Origin: Brevibacillus antibioticus
GTDB taxonomy: Bacteria; Bacillota; Bacilli; Brevibacillales; Brevibacillaceae
Direction: 5' to 3'
Length of the DNA: 64,000 nt
Assembly (NCBI RefSeq): GCF_005217615.1
Contig: NZ_SZNK01000001.1
Location: 5,552,001 to 5,616,000 of the forward strand
Below the pieces are notes generated by a model that was given only the letters and a program-made list of their open reading frames with translations, ran no database searches and was not told the origin of the DNA. Every line of letters starts with the position of its first letter. The first letter of the stretch is position 1. Shown one piece after another: positions 9,501-19,600 of this stretch. The position numbers were made by a program, and so were the translations under genes.

Positions 9501-12500
9501 ATGATGGATGGTCATTCCGCAAATTTTTAAAAGAACTGTTTACGTTGTACAGTGCCTATCTTGAAAAAAAACCATCTCCACTGGCTGAGTTGCCGATTCA
9601 ATTCGCAGACTATTGCGTATGGCAAAATGAGCTGTTTAAGCGCGGCAAGGAAAACAAGCAGTTAACGTACTGGAAGAATCTATTGCAAGGGGCAAATGGG
9701 GTTCTGGAACTGCCCACTGACAGGCCACGACCAGTCAATCAAACCTTTCACGGGAATATGTTTACCCAATTAATACCGGAAGAACTGTATCTTCAATTGC
9801 GTAATTACTGCATGAAAACAAACACGACCTTATTCATGGTCATGATGTCTGCGTTTCAAACCTTGCTCCATCGTTATTCGAATCAAGAAGACATTATTGT
9901 AGGCTCGGGTATCGCGAATCGCCGCTGGAAGGACACGGAAGAATTGATCGGGATGTTTGTCAACAATATTGTGATCCGTCAGCAATTTACCGAAAATATG
10001 ACGTTCCGGGATATATTGCAAGATGTGAAGAGGTCAGCCTTGGAAGCGTACGAGAATCAAGAGATTCCTTTTGATCAAGTAGTCGATGCCTTAAAACTGA
10101 AGCGCGATCAAAGTCGTAACCCTCTATTCCAAGTCATGTTTAGTTTCCAGGATGCAAAAGTTACTCATTTACCCGTATCCAATCTGAATATTCAACTCAC
10201 CGAAGGCATTAGCAACGGATCGGCCAAATTTGATATCAACGTCGTAGTGACGAATCACGAGGAGCTCTCTTCTTCCCTTTTAACAAAGGATGAATACGGA
10301 AGTATAAGCCTTGACTGGGAATACAATACGGATTTGTATGACGAAGTTACTATGCGCCGCATGTTTGCGCATTATATTGAGTTGCTGAAAAGCGTTCTTA
10401 CGCATAGTGACCGGACGTTGCATTCCATGCCTATGCTGACCGCTTCTGAACAGACCCAAATCCTCCAAGAGTGGAATGACACGGAGGTTGTGTTTGAGGA
10501 TCAGAAAACGCTCCATCAAATCTTCGAGGAGCAAGCTGCCCGGACGCCAGAGCGAATGGCGGTTGTATTCGGCAACGAACAATGGACCTACAGGCAGATA
10601 AACACCAGGGCAAACTTCCTGGCAAGCAAATTGCGAGATCTGGGAGTGAAGCCGGATACATTAGTAGGTCTAATGAGTGAGCGTTCTTGCGACATGATGA
10701 TTGGTATTCTTGCCATTCTAAAAGCGGGTGGCGCGTATATGCCAATGGACACAGCGGCTCCGAAAGAAAGATTGGCCTATATTCTTCGGGATAGCGATAC
10801 GAAGGTCGTCGTCATGCAAGAGAAATTCAAGACAGCGATCGACTTCAATGGACCTGTCCTGTTATTGGAAGAGAATAGGCCGGATCAGGATGTAGAATGC
10901 GAGAATCTGGAGTCTGTTGCCCATTCGAAAAATTTGGCGTACGTCATCTATACCTCAGGTTCGACGGGGACACCAAAAGGAGTCATGATCGAACATTGCT
11001 CCGTTGTCAATCGGATGAACTGGATGGTCCATCGCTACCCCATGAACGAGCATGACACCATCTTGCAAAAGACTCCCTATTGCTTTGATGTTTCGGTAAC
11101 GGAATTAATCCTATGGTTTTTCACGGGCAGCAAACTTTGTTTCCTCGCTCCCCATGCAGAGAAAGACCCGGAGGTTATTGTCAAAACGGTTGCCCAGCAC
11201 CAAGTCACTTACATTCATTTTGTTCCATCTATGCTCAGCATCTTTTTAGACCATTTGGAAAATGTGGATTGCGTAGAGGAAATAAAAACATTACAGCGAG
11301 TTTATACGACAGGGGAAGCTCTGAGTACGGAACAGGTTCAACGTTTTCATCGATTAATCGGGCAACGAAACCATACGACGCTTATTAATCTGTATGGTCC
11401 TACGGAAACGACCATTGAAGTGACCTACTATGATTGCCAGGCAGATAGCAAGGTAATCCCTATTGGTAAGCCTATGGATAATATTCAAGCTTATATCCTC
11501 AATAAGGAAGGGGACCTGCAACCAATAGGCGTGATGGGCGAATTGGTTATTGGGGGCATTGGTCTTGCACGAGGGTATATCGGAAAGCCTGAGTTAACAG
11601 CTGAACGTTTTGTCCCGAATCCTTTTGGCAATCCATCTGAAAGGCTATACAAGACAGGTGACTACGCGAGGTGGATGCCAGACGGCAATATTGAGTACAT
11701 CGGCCGTATGGATAATCAAGTGAAAATTCGCGGTTATCGGATTGAATTAGGTGAAATCGAAGCGGTTATGAGGAAGCAGCAAGGGGCAGGAGAAGTTGCC
11801 GTCATTGCCCATGAATATGAGCCAGGGGATAAACGATTAATCGCTTATTTCAGTGGGGCATCAGAGATCGAGACGTTAAAAAGCCATTTGCAAAAACAGT
11901 TACCGTCTTATATGATTCCTTCTCATTTTGTGCGGGTGGGGGAAATGCCGCTCACATCGAGTGGCAAATTGGATCGTAAAGCATTGCCACTGCCTGAGAT
12001 CTACAACGTAAGCCAGCACTACACAGCGCCGCGAAACTCAACAGAAGAATTGCTTGCACTCATATGGAGTGAAATTTTAAGAGTAAACCAAATAGGGGTA
12101 TTTGATTCGTTCTTTGAATTAGGCGGGCATTCCCTGTTGGCAACACAGGTTGTATCGCGCATACGAGAAGTGTTTGGTCAACATGTGCCTCTCCGAGCGA
12201 TCTTTGATTGCCCGACCATTGAGAGCTTGGCTAAGCGGCTAACCGAATTGCGACAAGGCGAGAAAATGGTTCAACTGCCTGCGCTCCTGCAAGTGGATAG
12301 AACGGAACCAATCCCCTTATCTTTTGCGCAGCAGCGGTTGTGGTTTTTTGACCAACTGGAGCCAGGAAGCAACGTCTATAACATTCCTTATGTATGGCGT
12401 TTAAGTGGTTCATGGGATGTTGCCGGATTAGAAAAAGGATTGAACCAATTAATTGAACGTCATGAAATGCTTCGTACCGTATTCGCAAAACAAAATGGCG

Positions 12501-13669
12501 TCCCTGTTCAGCTCATTAAGCCGCATCAAGCAAGAGCATTACCTGTCATAGATGTAAGCAGTCTCTCCGCGGATGAAAGAGAACAGCAGGTCCAGCATTA
12601 TATTCAACGGAGTGCTGATCGCGTATTTGACTTGAGTCAAGGACCGTTGATTGAAGCCGAGCTGATTAAGCAGGATGAATCGGAGTATGTACTGCTTTGT
12701 ACCGTCCATCATATTGTTTTCGATGGCTGGTCAGAGGATATCTTGCTGGACGAGTGGATGGCCTTTTATGAAGAAGCAGTCAGCGGAACGCCTGCCGATC
12801 TGCCACCGTTATCCATTCAATACGGGGACTTTGCTGTGTGGCAAAGACAATGGCTATCGGATGAGACGATGAAAGAGCAAGTGGCGTATTGGGAAAGTGA
12901 ACTTGCAGACGAGCTCACAGTGCTTCAGTTGCCATTCGACCGTCCACGGCCAGCGATTCAAACGTATGCAGGGGACATGCAGCATATCGATTTGGAAGCT
13001 CCATTACTAGAAAAACTAAAAGCTTTCAGCAAGCAAGAGGGTGCTTCGCTGTTCATGACATTACTGGCTGCCTATCAAGGCTTTCTCTCTCGCTATACCG
13101 GACAAACAGATATTTTAGTAGGAAGCCCGGTTGCGAATCGCACGCAAAAAGAAATGGAAGGGTTAATCGGGTGCTTTGTAAACACGCTAGTTTACAGAGT
13201 GAACGTCGAAGACAATCCAAGCTTCAGGCAATTGGTCGCCCAAGTAAAAGAAAAAACATTGCGCGGGCAAGAAAATCAGGATGTGCCCTTTGAAAAAATA
13301 GTAGAGGTCCTTCAGCCAGAGCGAAATGCAAGCTATTCTCCAATCTTCCAAACGATTTTTACGATGCAAACCCATCTGAGAAACCTAAAGCAATGGCCAA
13401 ATCGAAAAATTGAGCCAGTGAAAAGCACCATTAAGGTCGCCAAATTTGATTTGTCCATTTCCATAGAAGTCAATTCCGAGCACTCGTTGACGATTTCATT
13501 TGGCTACAATACAGACTTATTTAATCCGTCCAGCATAGCACGAATGATCGGACATTTTGTGAATTGGCTCGAACAAGTGATGGCATATCCTGAGGAGCCA
13601 ATAGAAGGCTTGCGACTGATTTCAGAAGAGGAAGAAAGACAACTGCTGGAGATGTGGAGTAATTATTAG
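6554..13669 (+). CDS. NRPS 1: half-C, A1-T1, C2-A2-T2, C3
   Basis: 2371 aa; ATG 6554 follows GGGAGG. Residues 1-215 are only the acceptor (C-terminal) lobe of a condensation domain, with no HHxxxDG. A1 lies at about 228-740 (YTSGSTGNPKG near 387, NTYGPTETT), T1 at about 755-825 (FFELGGHSLL), C2 at about 840-1290 (HHLIHDG), A2 at about 1300-1810 (YTSGSTGTPKG near 1465, NLYGPTETT), T2 at about 1820-1890, and C3 at about 1910-2365 (HHIVFDG). The protein ends directly after C3, so the A and T domains of module 3 are on the next protein. Pocket residues read by eye against GrsA: A1 D-A-W-E-T-G-T-V-E-K (two Glu, perhaps a basic side chain); A2 D-V-T-H-Y-T-L-I-E-K (partly serine-like; a candidate for serine or its amino analogue diaminobutyrate). 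There is no epimerisation domain. This is the initiating enzyme of the line, because it precedes the others and begins without a complete C domain. Confidence 0.93.
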   Translation: MTMKDHVNQWLSELAEGAPLLQLPFDVPRLKNARYAEETQSIDLSKTVGEKARFLCVEEETDMFTLFLAAYHSYLYRYTGQNDIRIGAIADESSAFFASRVIVGGTPSFKQLLNEVKENLTEEKLASSCETTKLFHTFFRVGKAGDEDNRLFVDSQIANVELRVDVEEAEGMRITFTYNSFLFTQQTIRRMIENFCNWIEHVIANVETPIDLLRLITQNQERELVDEWCRNDEPTNVPDTILTAFGFQASRNPDAIALVFKQEKMTYRQLEIRSNQLANYLRKIGVTSEVLVGICQERSIEMIVSILGVLKAGGAYVPIDPAYPVQRLHYIMEDAALQVVIADEASATKVPDGIKTVKLSDYCKILSNESTEPPAIEVNGHNLAYVIYTSGSTGNPKGVMIEHHSVMNFLQTLESRSPLLHTDRLLQKTSVSFDASVWELFWWMLKGASLYILPNNDEKDPALLAKAVETYEITHLEFVPSMLKAVLDYIENHGSSSALSSLKYVTVGGEVLPPHVVTKCIDLLTIPHGTTLYNTYGPTETTVEVASFKCHSDEKHTQIPIGKANANTQLYVLNEQLQIQPVGVAGELYVGGSGVARGYLNRPELTKERFISNPYCSGADSRLYRTGDLVRYMADGNLEYIGRNDNQVKVRGYRIELEEIEVTLGNHSTVEQAIIVAKKDAYENNKLIAYVIGSGTVTEWRDYLKAQLPEFMVPAYFVKMDVFPLTPSGKIDLTSLPEVGNSRPHVSTEYVKPETEWETKLLDIWMDLFGYDEIGVEDNFFELGGHSLLGTQVIARIRALFKKEIPLSALFAYPTIRSIVPIVIAADEVNAVDAFPAIKRVSRDRELPLSYSQERVWFLEQLSANNLAYIFQATMKVRGMLELPILNKCFAEIVRRHEIFRTVFHEKNGQPYQVIYEPFDVELPVIDVSHLPESDRAAEVQRLIQMEIKNPIDIAQLPLARWIVYKISEWESVILFVEHHLIHDGWSFRKFLKELFTLYSAYLEKKPSPLAELPIQFADYCVWQNELFKRGKENKQLTYWKNLLQGANGVLELPTDRPRPVNQTFHGNMFTQLIPEELYLQLRNYCMKTNTTLFMVMMSAFQTLLHRYSNQEDIIVGSGIANRRWKDTEELIGMFVNNIVIRQQFTENMTFRDILQDVKRSALEAYENQEIPFDQVVDALKLKRDQSRNPLFQVMFSFQDAKVTHLPVSNLNIQLTEGISNGSAKFDINVVVTNHEELSSSLLTKDEYGSISLDWEYNTDLYDEVTMRRMFAHYIELLKSVLTHSDRTLHSMPMLTASEQTQILQEWNDTEVVFEDQKTLHQIFEEQAARTPERMAVVFGNEQWTYRQINTRANFLASKLRDLGVKPDTLVGLMSERSCDMMIGILAILKAGGAYMPMDTAAPKERLAYILRDSDTKVVVMQEKFKTAIDFNGPVLLLEENRPDQDVECENLESVAHSKNLAYVIYTSGSTGTPKGVMIEHCSVVNRMNWMVHRYPMNEHDTILQKTPYCFDVSVTELILWFFTGSKLCFLAPHAEKDPEVIVKTVAQHQVTYIHFVPSMLSIFLDHLENVDCVEEIKTLQRVYTTGEALSTEQVQRFHRLIGQRNHTTLINLYGPTETTIEVTYYDCQADSKVIPIGKPMDNIQAYILNKEGDLQPIGVMGELVIGGIGLARGYIGKPELTAERFVPNPFGNPSERLYKTGDYARWMPDGNIEYIGRMDNQVKIRGYRIELGEIEAVMRKQQGAGEVAVIAHEYEPGDKRLIAYFSGASEIETLKSHLQKQLPSYMIPSHFVRVGEMPLTSSGKLDRKALPLPEIYNVSQHYTAPRNSTEELLALIWSEILRVNQIGVFDSFFELGGHSLLATQVVSRIREVFGQHVPLRAIFDCPTIESLAKRLTELRQGEKMVQLPALLQVDRTEPIPLSFAQQRLWFFDQLEPGSNVYNIPYVWRLSGSWDVAGLEKGLNQLIERHEMLRTVFAKQNGVPVQLIKPHQARALPVIDVSSLSADEREQQVQHYIQRSADRVFDLSQGPLIEAELIKQDESEYVLLCTVHHIVFDGWSEDILLDEWMAFYEEAVSGTPADLPPLSIQYGDFAVWQRQWLSDETMKEQVAYWESELADELTVLQLPFDRPRPAIQTYAGDMQHIDLEAPLLEKLKAFSKQEGASLFMTLLAAYQGFLSRYTGQTDILVGSPVANRTQKEMEGLIGCFVNTLVYRVNVEDNPSFRQLVAQVKEKTLRGQENQDVPFEKIVEVLQPERNASYSPIFQTIFTMQTHLRNLKQWPNRKIEPVKSTIKVAKFDLSISIEVNSEHSLTISFGYNTDLFNPSSIARMIGHFVNWLEQVMAYPEEPIEGLRLISEEEERQLLEMWSNY

Positions 13670-13679
13670 GAGGTGCTGT
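13668..13679 (+). promoter_or_regulatory. RBS embedded in the stop codon at the NRPS1/NRPS2 junction
   Basis: The NRPS1 stop TAG (13667-13669) overlaps AGGAGGTG (13668-13675), a full anti-SD match, 4 nt before ATG 13680. The second gene is in a different frame. This supports a genuine gene boundary with tight translational coupling rather than a sequencing frameshift inside one long gene. Confidence 0.75.
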
Positions 13680-16600
13680 ATGCAAGATTCCATTACCGCA
13701 TTATTTGAAGAACAAGTGGAACTTCATCCTGATGCCATTGCATTGGTATACAAAGATGCAAGCCTTACCTACAAGGAGCTTAACAGCAGAGCGAATCGAT
13801 TGGCGCATTATTTAAAATCGTGCGGGGTTGGAGCAGAGAGCCGAGTGGGCTTGTACATGGATCGCTCGTTTGAAATGATCGTCAGTATGGTCGCTATTAT
13901 AAAGGCAGGCGGGGCCTATGTCCCGCTTGACCCTGCCTACCCCGAGCAACGATTGTTTTATATGTTGCAAGATGCAAGCATTTCGATTGTGCTGACACAA
14001 GAAAGCTTGGTGCCCAGATTGCCAGACGGAACGAAAATCGTTTGTCCCGATCTGGACGCTAGCAAGATCAACAAGGAATCAGATGCGAATGTAGGCGAGA
14101 GCACGACTTCGGAAAGCCTAGCCTATTTGATGTATACGTCTGGTTCGACAGGAAATCCCAAAGGGGTGCTCATCCCGCACCGAGGGGTAGTTCGACTTAC
14201 GAAGCATGCCTCTTATGTATCGCTCACACCGGACGAAACCATGCTGCAACTCGCGTCGATCTCATTCGATGCGGCGACTTTCGAAATCTGGGGGAGCTTG
14301 CTAAATGGCGCGAAATTAGTGATTTATCCATTTCACGGTCTGTCTCTTGAAGAGTTGGGACAGGTGTTGCGCGACGAAAAAATCAGCACGTTATGGCTAA
14401 CCGCAGGCGTCTTTCATCAAATGATCGATTACCGGATCGAAGACTTAAAAGGGGTACGTCAATTGTTGACGGGCGGCGATATCGTGTCGGCCAAGCATGC
14501 GCAACGAGCCTTGGACATGTTACCGAATACACTGGTGATTAACGGGTATGGCCCGACAGAAAACACGACATTTACTTGCTTTTATCACATAACACAGAAG
14601 AACGAGATTCAACATTCCGTTCCGATTGGCCGACCAATCAATGATACCGAGGTCTTTATCCTAAACGATAAGCAAAAGCTCGTTCCTGTCGGTCTCGTGG
14701 GCGAATTATACGTGGGGGGCAAGGGACTCGCTTTCGGATATTGGAATCGACCGGAGTTGAACGAAGAGAAATTTATTCCGCATCCATTTCAACCAGACGC
14801 GGAAGCGAAACTATACAGGACGGGCGACTTGGTGAAATATGTACCGGGGCGAGGAATCGAATTTATCGGGCGAAAGGATAATCAAGTCAAAATAAGAGGA
14901 AACCGGATTGAGCTCGGTGAGATCGTGGCTGTTCTCAACCAGCATGAGAGTGTACGGGAAGCCGTCGTCCTTGTACATGAATATGGAGCGGATGATAAAC
15001 GGCTGATTGCTTATATCGCGGGAGACGGAGATGTCGATGAGTGGAAACGGTATGCGAATGAGCAATTGCCGCCTTTCATGGTCCCTTCCTATTTTGTGAA
15101 AATGGACGTTTTTCCGCTCACAGCTAACGGGAAGGTAGACCGACAAGCATTACCGTTGCCAGATATGCGCACGATGAAGGATGAATTTGTCGCACCACGT
15201 ACGGATACAGAGAATCGGATCGCAGAGATTTGGTATGAAATTTTAAAGGTGGAGCGTCTTAGCATTCATGACTCCTTTTTCGATTTGGGCGGACACTCGC
15301 TGCTTGCGACGCAGGTCATATCCCGCTTGCAGGATGCCTTTCAACTGTCTATTCCGTTGCGCATGTTGTTTGAATGCCCGACGATCGCAAGCCTCGATGC
15401 CAAAATCATGGAGCTTGACCGGGATGGCAAAAGAGAACGAACACCAGCTATTGCGAGAGTCTCTCATCGAGACAAGTTGCCGCTATCGCATGCCCAGCAG
15501 CGTCTATGGTTTTTGCATCAATTGGAGCCGGAGAGTACGGCTTATAACGTTCCACACGTGTGGCGTTTAACAGGGAAATGGGATGTGCGGGCGCTGGAAA
15601 CGGGATGGAATGCGCTCCTTCAACGCCATGACATCTTGCGCACTGTGTTTCCGAATGAAGGGGGTCAACCTTTCCAGGTCATTGAACCCTATGTGTATCA
15701 AACGTTACCCGTGATTGATCTACGCGATCAACCTACCGTCGAAAAAGAAGAGCAAATCCACGACTATATCAAACAGGAATCAGACAAAAGCTTTGATCTA
15801 CAGAGAGGACCTTTGATTCAAGTCAAATTAATCGTCGTAGAAGAGGAGCAGTTCCTTTTGCTGTGCACGATGCATCATGTCATTACGGATGGCTGGTCAG
15901 AGGATATCTTATTGGAAGAATGGCTGGCCTTTTACGAGGAAGCAGAGAGTGGAACACGTGTGGAGCTGCCAGAATTGCCGATTCAATACGCGGATTTTGC
16001 GGTATGGCAGCGCGAATGGCTGACGGATGAGGTGATGGGCCAACAACTCGACTATTGGAAAGCGGAGTTGTCCGGGGAGCTTCCTGTCTTGCAATTGCCG
16101 ATCGATCGACCAAGACCAAGCATTCAAACGTATGCCGGAAGTATGCATAAGATTGTACTGGCATCCGAACTGCTTGAAAAGCTGAAAGCGCTCAGTCGGC
16201 AAGAGAATACGACGTTATTTATGACCCTGTTGGCCGCTTACCAAGGTTTTTTATCCAGATATACCGGACAAAACGATATTTTAGTGGGCAGCCCCATAGC
16301 GAACCGAAATGTAAAGGAAATCGAAGGCTTGATTGGCTTTTTCGTCAATACGCTCGTCTACCGGGCAAACCTCCAAGACAATCCAACGTTCAAGCAATTG
16401 CTTGCCCAAGTAAAAGAAAAAGCTCTACAGGCACAGGAGTACCAGGATGTTCCGTTTGAAAAAATCGTCGAAATGCTGCAAGTGGAACGCAATCCAAGCT
16501 ACTCCCCGGTATTTCAGACAGTGTTCACATGGGCAGAAATGGAAGCGGATGTCTATCGCACGTCCAGTGGACAATTAGAAAAAATGCCGGTTCAGATCAA

Positions 16601-19600
16601 TGTGGCGAAATTTGATCTTCAATTATCCATGGGTGAGTCCGAGGACGGTCTCGTGATGAACATGATCTACAACACGGATCTATTTGATCCATCCACGATT
16701 GGAAAAATGACAGACCACTTCGCTTATTGGTTGCAAGAGCTTGTGAACGAACCGGACGTGCCGATGGCCTTGCTGGAATTGTTGACCGAGGAAGAACGTC
16801 ACAAGCTCTTACTCGAATGGAATCACACGAGGGCTACAGTCTCCATGCTAGATTCTATCCCCACATTATTTGAGGAACAAGTGGAGCTTCATCCCGACGC
16901 CACTGCATTAGTATACAAAGGCACGAGCCTGTCCTATCGAGAGCTTAATAGCAGAGCGAATCAATTGGCGCATTATTTAAAAGCGTGCGGGGTGGGAGCA
17001 GATAGCCGAGTTGGCTTGTACATGGATCGCTCGTTTGAAATGATCATCAGTATGGTCGCTATTGTAAAGGCAGGCGGGGCCTATGTCCCGCTTGACCCTG
17101 CCTATCCTGAGCAACGATTGCTTTACATGCTGCAAGATGCAAGCATTTCGATTGTGCTGACACAAGAAAGCTTGATGTCCAGATTGCCAGACGGATTGAA
17201 AATCGTTTGTCCCGATCTGCAAGCTAGCGAGATCAATAAGGAATCAGTGGCAAATCTGGGCGAGCGTACGACTTCGGAAAGCCTTGCCTATTTGATGTAT
17301 ACGTCCGGTTCGACAGGAAATCCCAAAGGGGTACTCATCCCACATCGCGGGGTGATCCGCCTTACGAAGCAAGTCTCTTATGTATCACTCACACCGGATG
17401 AAATCATGCTGCAACTCGCGTCGATCTCATTTGATGCAGCGACCTTCGAAATCTGGGGGAGCTTGCTAAATGGCGCGAAATTGGTGATTTATCCATTTCA
17501 CGGTCTGTCTCTTGATGAGCTGGGACAGGTGTTGCGCGACGAAAAAATCAGCACGTTATGGCTAACCGCAGGCGTCTTTCATCAAATGATTGATTACCGG
17601 ATCGAAGATTTAAGAGGAGTGCGTCAATTATTGGCTGGTGGCGACATCTTGTCCGCCAAGCATGCGCAACGTGCCTTGGATATGTTACCAGATACAGTGG
17701 TGATTAACGGGTATGGTCCGACTGAAAATACGACATTTACTTGCTATTATCCTATAAAAAATAAGAGCGCAATTCAGCACTCCGTTCCGATCGGTCGACC
17801 GATCGATGATACAGAAATCTATATCTTAAACGAAATGGTAAAGGTAGTTCCTGACGGTCTCGTAGGGGAATTGTATGTGGGAGGCAAGGGACTGGCTTTC
17901 GGATACTGGAATCGACCAGAGATGAACGAAGAGAAATTTATTCCACACCCGTTTCAACAAGACTCCAAAGCGAGGTTATACAGGACGGGCGACCTGGTGA
18001 AATATGTGCCGGGGCGTGGAATTGAATTTATCGGTCGAAAAGATAATCAAGTCAAAATAAGAGGAAACCGGATTGAGCTCGGTGAGATTGTAGCTGTCCT
18101 CAGCCAGCATGAGAGTGTAAGAGACGCCGTCGTCCTTGTACATGATTATGGAGCGGATGATAAACGTCTGATTGCTTATATCGCGGGAGACGGGGATGTC
18201 GATGAGTGGAAACGGTATGCGAGTGAACGATTGCCGTCTTTCATGGTCCCTTCCTATTTTGTGAAAATGGATGTTTTCCCGCTTACAGCGAACGGGAAGG
18301 TGGACCGTCAAGCACTGCCGCTGCCAGAAATGCGCACGATGAAGGATGAATTCGTCGCACCACGTACGGTTACAGAGAGTCGGATCGCATCCATTTGGCG
18401 TGACGTTTTAAAAACGGAAACGGAATGCTTGGGTATCCACGATTCCTTTTTCGATTTGGGCGGACACTCGCTGCTTGCGACGCAGGTCATTTCCCGCTTG
18501 CAAAAAGCCTTCCATCTGTCTATCCCGTTGCGCATCCTGTTTGAATGCCCGACGATCGCAAGCCTCGATGCCAAAATTATGGAGCTGGGCCGGGATGGCA
18601 AAAGAGTACGGACACCAGCTATTGCGAAAGCCTCGCATCGAGAAAAGCTGCCGTTATCGCATGCCCAGCAGCGACTATGGTTTTTACATCAATTAGAGTC
18701 GGAGAGTACGGCGTACAACGTTCCTCACATGTGGCGCTTAACCGGGGAGTGGAATGTGCAGGCGTTGGAAACGGGATGGAATGCGCTCCTTCAACGACAT
18801 GACATCTTGCGCACTGTGTTTTCGAATGAAGGGGGTCAACCTTTCCAGGTCATTGAACCCCATGTGTATCAAACATTGCCGGTGACTGATCTGCGCAATC
18901 GACCTGCCGCCGAAAAAGAAGAGCAAATCCACGATTTTATTATGCAGGAAACAGACAGAAGGTTCGATCTACAGCGCGGACCTTTGATTCAAGCCAAGTT
19001 AATCGTTGTTGAAGAGGATCAGTTCCTACTGCTGTGCACGATGCATCATGTCATTACGGATGGTTGGTCAGAGGATATCTTATTGGAAGAATGGCTGACC
19101 TTTTACGAGGAAGCAGAGAGCGGGGTACGTGCAGAGCTGGCAGAATTGCCGATTCAATACGCGGATTTCGCGGTATGGCAGCGCGAATGGCTGACGGATG
19201 AAGTGATGGGCCAACAACTGGATTATTGGAAAGCGGAGTTGTCCGGAGAGCTTCCTGTCCTGCAATTGCCAATTGATCGACCGAGACCAACCATTCAAAC
19301 CTATGCGGGAAATATGCACAAGGTTGTGCTGGCAACTGAACTGCTTGAAAAGCTGAAAGCACTCAGTCGGCAAGAGAATACGACCTTGTTCATGACCTTG
19401 ATGGCTGCTTACCAAGCCTTTTTATCCAGATATACCGGACAAAGTGATATTTTGGTGGGCAGCCCGATAGCGAACCGAAATGTAAAGGAAATCGAAGGCC
19501 TGATTGGCTTTTTCGTCAATACGCTCGTCTACCGGGCGAACCTCCAAGACAATCCAACATTCAAGCAATTGCTTGCCCAAGTAAAAGAAAAAGCGCTTCA

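Noticed and set aside
13650..13690. NRPS1/NRPS2 boundary as a frameshift error in one long gene
   Set aside because: A perfect RBS overlaps the stop, and the new ATG starts exactly at the usual beginning of an A domain, so a real boundary is more likely.
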